Source: Terana coerulea
Taxonomy: Eukaryota > Basidiomycota > Agaricomycetes > Polyporales > Phanerochaetaceae
NCBI GenBank assembly: GCA_024811115.1
Contig: JAKOGH010000895.1
Span: forward strand, 1 to 14,778
Length of the DNA: 14,778 nucleotides
Direction of reading: 5' to 3'
The notes beneath the pieces are model-generated. The model was not told the DNA's origin. It worked only from the letters and a program-made list of their open reading frames with translations, and did not search any database. This document shows, in pieces, positions 9,497 through 14,778 of the stretch (its first letter is position 1; every line of letters begins with the position of its first letter). Both the position numbers and the translations under genes were made by a program.

Positions 9497-9591
9497 GACA
9501 CTGAAGGGACTGAAGCGCTGAGATGGCTTCATCAGCACTGTCGGCACCGCTCAGCGCCAATGCAACTTTGCTGATGTCGTTAGCCGTATCT

Positions 9592-9723
9592 AGTCTCGTG
9601 ACCAGCCTCCCATGACCCAATTTAGACATTGGATCAGGAGAGTCTGGTGCCCGCCCTTGGGGGGTTTGCGTTCGTCCATTTCTCGGTGAGCGCTTAGCTC
9701 CTCGAGACTCGAGTTCGACTCCC
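9592..9723. repeat. long inverted repeat, left arm
   Basis: This ~132-bp segment is the reverse complement of 10165-10300 with only a few short differences (about 93% by eye). Landmarks: AGTCTCGTGACCAGCCTCC at the outer end, ATTTCTCGGTGAGCGCTTAG in the middle, GAGTTCGACTCCC at the inner end. The inner end carries a pol III B-box-like GTTCGACTC (9713-9721), which would fit a SINE, but no convincing A box at normal spacing is seen. Two SINE-like copies inserted in opposite orientation, or a foldback element, would both explain it. Confidence 0.9.
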
Positions 9724-10164
9724 TGTGTCACACTATTGTAGCACATACTCAGGAGATGTAATATCAATACTTGAACATTGTTTAATGATTTATAAAAAAT
9801 TAATAACAATTTTCCGTGCTCGCTGGGCCTCTTAAACGGACACACAAATAAATGCGATAGAAACAGGTCCAGCAGATAGGTTATGCGGCGGAACATGCTT
9901 CTGGGGCATTGCTTACGGCCTTATCTCACACAGTCTTGGTACAGAAGGCTAACTGTGTGCATTTTGTGATATTCCATCAAGTGGAAACTATAGGACTGCT
10001 CAGGCTGGGCAGTGTTGCTCAGCCAACTGAGCGGTGACACTGCGCCGCAAGTTATAACCACTTGCCGTCGCCCAATCTATTCCGCAAAAATTGTTAAAAA
10101 TGTTAAATATACAGTCTCAGTGTGGCCATACATTTATGTGGTACTATAGTCAAACATAGACGGA
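9724..10164. other. spacer of the long inverted repeat
   Basis: About 441 bp with no gene. AT-rich at both ends. It holds a nested hairpin at 10009-10043: an outer 7-bp stem (GCAGTGT/ACACTGC) and an inner 6-bp stem (GCTCAG/CTGAGC) around a CCAA loop, with small internal asymmetry. Confidence 0.5.
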
Positions 10165-10300
10165 GGGAGTCGAACTCGAGTCTCGAAGGGAGCTAAGCGC
10201 TCACCGAGAAATGGACGAACGCAAACCCCCCGTTGGGCGGGCACCAGACTCTCCTGATCCAATGTCTAAATTGGGTATTGGAGAGGCTGGTCACGAGACT
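10165..10300. repeat. long inverted repeat, right arm
   Basis: About 136 bp, inverted relative to 9592-9723. The match begins GGGAGTCGAACTCGAG at the inner end and stops after CACGAGACT; flanking sequence beyond 10300 is unrelated to that beyond 9592. Differences between the arms are clustered: a 2-nt indel near the CTCGAGG/CTCGAAGGG position, AAGGG versus GTTGGG, and TCATGGG versus TATTGGAG. Confidence 0.9.
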
Positions 10301-10309
10301 CCGTATCCA

Positions 10310-10640
10310 AAAATCCGCCCCAGCGGGATGTGGAGCCAGCCGCGCTTACCGCCTTACGAAGCCACCAAGCGCCAGGCCAGCGTCCCGCGGCAGCAGGTCT
10401 ACTCACGAGCAATAGCCCTTGAACGCACTCGGGTCGCTTTCGCAAGTTCATCTGAGTAGGTGCACTGGTCTAGAAATCTTATCCATGCCGTTTGCAGTAA
10501 TTTCTTGTCAATGCCGGCGTGCATGAGTGCTGGCAAGGCCAGGCAGGCCGCTTCGCCGGCGCCCCAGGACGCCGAGAGGCGCTTGTGCTGCCCAGGTGGA
10601 GCAAGCGCCACAGCGGGCAGGGCGGGGATATTTTTGGGTA
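10310..10640 (-). pseudogene. coding-like fragment, unrecognised
   Basis: GC-rich block between AT-rich flanks. On the minus strand an open frame (10683-10399) has GC-biased third positions and reads through HAGIDKKLLQTAWIRFLDQ and TYSDELAKATRVRSRAIA. It ends at a good intron donor (GTGAGT at ~10406-10401). A possible acceptor (TTTACAGCAG or TTGTTAG) lies near 10650. No downstream exon is recognisable before the inverted repeat at 10300. I do not recognise the family. It could be an exon of a gene cut off by the repeat, or chance. Confidence 0.3.
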
Positions 10641-11548
10641 CGGCTAACAATATGCAATCTGCTGTAAATCTTGGGTGAATCAATTGAAGTCGTTATTCAG
10701 TAATCAGTCCTCGAATTGACGGGTATTACTTGAATATGGCCCTAAACTCACTACTGAGTGTAAGCTTAAGTCAGATCTCAAATTTGCTAGTCTCCGTAGC
10801 TGACTAATAGACCGAGGGAGTATAGGATGACAGTCGATCCTGATACTGGTCTCTTAGTCTGCATCAAGTCGCGAGCGGTTGTGGGGGTTCGCAATTCGTC
10901 CAAATCGGGAAATGGACGCCCGCCGCGGCAGCCAAGCTCTCAGGCTCGTGCTCGCGAGCACCGCCCCGCTCCGTCGTGACAAGTACTGAAGACTTTGTGA
11001 AGGGCGACAAAAATCAATATATGCATATACATATTATGAAGCTCACCGTACCAGTTCTTTCACCCTGGTTCATAGCGCTCCTTTCGCTGCGCTTACCTCC
11101 AGTCACGTTACGGCCAGGCTGTTGCTTCTGACCACCAGCTGGCAAAGGAATACCTTCTGCCCTGGTGCGACAGACTGCAAACCTGTAGATGCTGTTTTTG
11201 TGACTTGAAGCTTGTTCTCGGCACCTCCACTGACAGCTTGACTTAACCAGCAAATTAAACATATTATTTCACAGTAAATGCATGTACATAGTTTAAGACA
11301 TCGCACAGAGGCTCTTGCTTATCCCTTACAAGCATATGAGTCACCAGGAATTTCGATACGCGACCAACGCGCTGTAGCGGCCCTACATACGCGTGGAGGC
11401 TGACTGCACGTGATCCATATGAGGGCGTCAAGCGAACCCACCGGGCGCTATGTCAAACTGCTCAAGACTACAAATTTGCACTATGCTCGCCAAATAAAAG
11501 CTCTGTGCTTAATGCTCATTTTGCCTGAAATTTGAATGACAGCTCGCC
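10641..11548. other. unassigned intergenic stretch
   Basis: AT-rich in parts, with stops in all frames and no recognised gene. It contains a 14-bp perfect palindrome (GTGCTCGCGAGCAC, 10948-10961) and a short inverted repeat CGTCCA/TGGACG (~10897-10918). The Alu-independent ORFs of 60-80 codons on the minus strand (11014-11306) are low complexity and not supported. Confidence 0.35.
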
Positions 11549-11555
11549 AAAAAAA
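11549..11555 (-). terminator. RNA polymerase III T7 terminator for tRNA-Thr
   Basis: Seven consecutive T residues on the minus strand, about 23 nt past the 3' end of the tRNA. The tRNA itself is followed only by TTT nearer in, so this is the first strong pol III stop. Confidence 0.6.
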
Positions 11556-11577
11556 GCACACTGTGTTGCATTAAAGA

Positions 11578-11650
11578 TTCCCATTAGCCGACTTGAACGA
11601 CTGACCTCGTCATTACTAGTGACGCGCTCTACCAGCTGAGCTAAACGGGA
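11578..11650 (-). tRNA. tRNA-Thr (anticodon AGT), no intron
   Basis: Folds as a full cloverleaf when read on the minus strand. The acceptor stem TCCCGTT pairs with AATGGGA (one G-T), the D stem is GCTC/GAGC, and the anticodon stem CGTCA/TGACG holds the loop CTAGTAA (anticodon AGT). The variable loop has five bases. The T stem is AGTCG/CGGCT with loop TTCAAGT. The discriminator is A at 11578. The A box TAGCTCAGCTGG and B box GTTCAAGTC fit the pol III consensus. The anticodon A34 would be modified to inosine. CCA is not encoded, as expected for a nuclear gene. Confidence 0.95.
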
Positions 11651-11655
11651 ACGAA

Positions 11656-12111
11656 AATAAAGGAGCCTTGGGTGTGTATATTCTCTAAAGCCATATCAGG
11701 CACGGAAATACCTCTGCTTAGACTAAAGCTTCCAGCAGTCTTGCACGTAAGTAAAAACAGCGCACCTCCTCCTTGATAATTTCCTGGGAGCTCTCTCACA
11801 GAGTGGCAACGAGTGCACCGACATCGCACTTGGTCATCACATGTGTACAACATGAGAACCCCGACTAGTACTGTCTCAGCTACGGATAGGTTCGAAATAC
11901 CGAATTTATTTCCGCAAAATTACTTGAGCTACATGTCATTTTACGCGAGGGCATAACCGGCGCGTGGTCAAGAGCAAAGAGAATAGTAAAGAGAGCGAAG
12001 ACTGTAGGAGCTAAAATACATAATTACGCACACAAAGCACAAAGGAAACAAACAGCCACGCGAAAGACCCTGTCTATCCACAACCCGATCCAGCCCGACA
12101 CCCAAGCGTGC
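11656..12111. other. intergenic region between tRNA and ammonium transporter
   Basis: No gene recognised. The part next to 12111 is the 3' side of the transporter on the minus strand. A TATGTA element (near 12017-12023, minus strand) resembles the yeast-type efficiency element for 3' end formation; no AATAAA is seen. Confidence 0.35.
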
Positions 12112-14005
12112 TCACTGCTGCTCAGTCTTCTCGAGGTCGCTCGCGCTGCTCTCTTTGTCGCGGTGCGTGTGTTGCACGACCGCGGCGGACGAGTGCCGGT
12201 GCTGCGGCTCGCGGCCGCCCGTCGCGGGCAGGATGTCGCCGTGCGAGTGCGTGTCGTCGTGGAAGACGTGGTCGTTCGCGGCGTCGATGCCGACGTAGTC
12301 GTACGCAAACTCACCCATCTCCGCGTCGTCGACGCCCAGGATCTCCGTCTCCTCGTCGCATGTCAGCCGGCAGCCCGGGATGTAGTGCATGATCCACAGG
12401 ATGATCGTCTGCGGAATACACTATGGGTTAGTGAGGAGAGTGAGACGCGGAGAGGGGGACGCACAGTCATGACGAAGGAGTAGGCGAGGCCGGACATGGA
12501 GTCCGCGACTTGGTAGCCAAGCTGGATGTAGTGGTGGTCGAGCCAGCCGCCAGGGATCACCGTGATCCCGTCGAAGCCGGCGACGCTCGCCTGCGCGAAC
12601 AGGCCGGTGAGGATGTTGCCGATGACGCCGCCGATAGCGTGCGACGCAAAGATCTACCGGGCGCGATAAGTCGTGAGCGGGCGGCCGCGAAAAGGAGATG
12701 TGAGCATACGCACATCGAGACAATCATCGTAGTGGAGGAGGAACTTGAGCTGCGTGGCGAAGTTGCACAGCGTGCCTGCCATGAAGCCGAACAGGACTGC
12801 GGCCGCTGTATGATATCAATGGAGTTAACATCACGGGAACCGCGTAGATGTGAGAGAAAACTGACGAGAACCGACGAAACCTGAGCCGGGGGTAATGGCG
12901 ACCAAACCAGAGATGGCACCTGAGCAGAAGCCGACCGCGGACCACTTGCGCTCCAGGCGATAGTCCTAGGTTATGTCGCTCTGGATCAGCACACACGCCG
13001 GAGCCACGCGGAAACAGGGCGCACGTACCCAGAACATCCAGGTCAGGCCACCGACGGACGCCGCGAGGTTGGTGACGATGCACGCCTGCACGGCGCGCAA
13101 GTTCGCGGAGAGCGCGGAGCCGCCGTTGAACCCGAACCAGCCGAACCAGAGGAAGACGGTGCCGAGGACAACGTAGGTCGTGTTGTGGGGCTTGTAGGCA
13201 AGGCGCTCGGTGCCGTACCCGCGCCGCTTGCCAAGGTAGATGGAGATGGCGAGCGCGGCGGTGCCGGACGAGATGTGGACGGGGTTCCACCGGCAAAGTC
13301 GAGGCCGCCGAGGACAAAGGACCAGCCGTTGGAGTTCCACGTCCAGCAGGCAATTGGGTCGTAGACGATGGTGGACCAAATGAAGGTGAAGAGGATGGTG
13401 GGGCCGAGGCGAGCGCGTTCGGCGACGGCACCCAGAGCCAGCATCGGGGTGATGGCGGCGAACATCAGCTGGAAGACGCAGAACGCGATGGAGGGAATGC
13501 GGGTGCTGCCAATAGAAGGCTTCTCGAGCACACCCTTGAGACCAAAGTAGCCTACACTTCTTGGTTAGTCGATGGCTGGGTCGTCGTGCGCTGAACACTT
13601 ACGCAGGTCACCGATGTATGCGCTGCCGGTCTCGCTGAAGGCAAGCGAGAAACCCCAGAAGAACCACTACAGAATGTATGTCAGAGAAATACGCAGCTTA
13701 GGCAAAAGTGACTCACCTGGAATGAGACGACGGCGAGGACCATCATGGAGAGCCATATCATAGACAGTGCGTTCTTCCGCCTGAGCAGACCTGAATAGAA
13801 GAAACCGACACCCGGAATCATGATCCACACGAGAGCGGTGGATGCAAGGACCCAGGCAATGTCGCCGAGGTTGTAGACGACATTGGCCTGAGCGTCGGGG
13901 TCGTACCACACAAGCGAACCGGCTGCGAAGCGGTCGTCAGCATGAGTGAGTAGCAGAGGACGTTAGAGCCCGGCACTGACATCCGTCGTAGGTTACGTTG
14001 ACCAT
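12112..14005 (-). CDS. ammonium transporter, Amt/Mep family (eight exons, one-base frame break in exon 4)
   Basis: Exons: 14005-13981, 13922-13717, 13666-13603, 13551-13029, 12965-12866, 12805-12714, 12653-12465, 12408-12112; introns 50-63 nt, all GT-AG. Predicted length about 498 residues, normal for fungal Mep proteins, with about 11 membrane helices. Start MVNVTYDG at 14005 has a good context (TTACCATGG). Family landmarks: IMIPGVGFFYSGLLRRKN, WFFWGFSLAFSETG, GDLRYFGLKGVL, PMLALGAVAERARLGP, GGLDFAGG, WFGWFGFNGGSAL, DYRLERKW, DIFASHAIGG, VAGFDGITVIPGGWLDHH. Both pore histidines are present (VHIS, 13275-13277; SHAIGG, 12639-12641). It imports ammonium across the plasma membrane and in fungi is usually nitrogen-repressed. 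Odd points: a C-run at 13281-13284 is one base short, shifting the frame after GGLDFAGGTP; downstream family sequence continues in the next frame. Exon 5's donor is placed at GTCAGT (12865) because it keeps the GFVGS stretch. Confidence 0.9.
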
Positions 14006-14094
14006 GGTAAGGGTCGCGGTGCGCGGTAAGACGCTGTGGACGCCGTGGACGTAAAGGTACGTGGTGAAGAAGCAGGGCAGGCCGGCGAAGCTGG

Positions 14095-14100
14095 TATATA
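14095..14100 (-). promoter_or_regulatory. TATA element of the ammonium transporter
   Basis: TATATA on the minus strand, within GTTATATACC, about 90 bp upstream of the transporter ATG; suitable spacing for a start site leaving a ~60-nt 5' UTR. Confidence 0.4.
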
Positions 14101-14114
14101 ACAAGAGCGCGCTG

Positions 14115-14211
14115 TTATCTCTTTGGCGCTTCCGGTTGCCCTTGGCGGGTGGGCGGGATCAAATTGAGATGTCATACGGAGGGCGCGTCCCTCTCACTGT
14201 TATCGTCCAAT
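14115..14211 (-). promoter_or_regulatory. GATA-type sites and CCAAT box upstream of the transporter
   Basis: Minus-strand AGATAA (14115-14120) and CGATAA (14200-14205) fit HGATAR, the core bound by fungal nitrogen regulators of the AreA/Nit2 type. A CCAAT pentamer lies at 14207-14211 on the plus strand, directly next to the second GATA site. They lie 110-205 bp upstream of the ATG. Single hexamers occur often by chance, so the support is mostly from position and the nature of the gene. Confidence 0.35.
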
Positions 14212-14778
14212 CCCAGCCTGTCCCAGCCATGCTGCACAGCCACCCCGGCCGTGCCCAGGCTTGCCGTCGCAAAGCATCAGCAGCACGAATATAAACACCG
14301 TCAGTCCATCTTACTTACCCCGCTTACTCTGACCCATCTTCTCTTCAACACCCTTCCACACACCGCAGAAGCCACAGCGAACTCGAACCCATCCTGCCAG
14401 GCGGCTGCGTGATCGGACTCGGGGGCCCGCCACAACTTTGATCGTGCCTCGCTCCCACGCGACCGTTCCGTGCGTTGACAGCGTGGCGTACGCTTCCCTT
14501 TGGACCTATATGCGCACGACTGGATGCAGCCCTGCAGCCAGTACAGCCATCGTTACTGCCACCTACAGCCCAGACAGCTGTCCGTGTACGAGGAGAGCCG
14601 CGCATCCAGTGCTCTCTCGCAACCGACGCCAGCCACCCAGGAGAATGTGCGTCGCAAGATAGCGGTGGATCGATCGACCTGTTTTCGGCCTAGTGTCCGA
14701 AGGAGCTGCGAAGATCGAGAGTGAGCAAAAACATGGAGACCATTCCAAAGGCTCACCATCGACGCCACCATGCTGATA
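14212..14778. other. upstream region without recognised gene
   Basis: Several overlapping open frames of 60-90 codons on both strands, none with family resemblance. One further HGATAR match (AGATAG) lies near 14657. Probably distal promoter or intergenic sequence. Confidence 0.35.

Noticed and set aside
9640..9723. tRNA-like gene in the inverted-repeat arm
   Set aside because: A B-box-like GTTCGACTC is present, but there is no cloverleaf and no A box at normal spacing.
10948..10961. 14-bp perfect palindrome GTGCTCGCGAGCAC
   Set aside because: Isolated, in GC-rich sequence, with no partner sites or gene nearby; could be chance.
13043..13531. Several long minus-strand open frames in different frames over 12400-13600 and plus-strand frames opposite them
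   Set aside because: They are shadows of the GC-biased transporter exons; only the frames carrying Amt motifs are kept.

Overview
The window looks like nuclear DNA of a filamentous fungus, most likely an agaricomycete basidiomycete. Protein-coding regions are split by very short GT-AG introns (50-63 nt in the best gene). One gene is a TPR-CHAT protein of a kind that is expanded in mushroom-forming fungi. There is a decayed LINE with a C-terminal RNase H domain, an intron-less nuclear tRNA-Thr, and a fungal Mep/Amt ammonium transporter. No operons, Shine-Dalgarno sites or phage genes are visible. The species is not identified.

Layout. (1) 1-1010: two diverged tandem copies of a ~525-bp unit in which exon-like blocks with splice sites are better conserved than the sequence between them. 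(2) 1011-1891: nothing recognised. (3) 1892-5738, minus strand: a large TPR-CHAT gene with an N-terminal helical-repeat region, a near-perfect array of 45-residue TPR-like repeats, a linker, and a C-terminal CHAT caspase-like domain with its His and Cys. The reading frame is broken at about four places, and a 199-bp segment flanked by a 7-bp direct repeat interrupts the repeat array. (4) About 6300-9496, plus strand: the 3' part of a dead non-LTR retrotransposon (end of the reverse transcriptase, RNase H, C-terminal Cys/His segment, 3' UTR, A25 tail). (5) 9592-10300: a long inverted repeat with arms of about 132 and 136 bp. (6) 10301-11548: mostly unassigned, with one GC-rich coding-like fragment on the minus strand. 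(7) 11578-11650, minus: tRNA-Thr(AGT). (8) 12112-14005, minus: an eight-exon ammonium transporter with a one-base frame break in exon 4. (9) 14006-14778: its promoter side, with a TATA element, a CCAAT box and GATA-type motifs.

The genes do not form a pathway. The window reads as an accessory, repeat-rich stretch (TPR-CHAT gene, retroelement, inverted repeat, tandem duplication) next to housekeeping loci (tRNA, ammonium transporter). The most unusual content is the TPR-CHAT gene and the small inserted segment in it. A caution on quality: a conserved transporter and the CHAT gene both carry isolated single-base indels without accompanying stop codons, which fits indel errors in the assembly at least as well as true pseudogenes.
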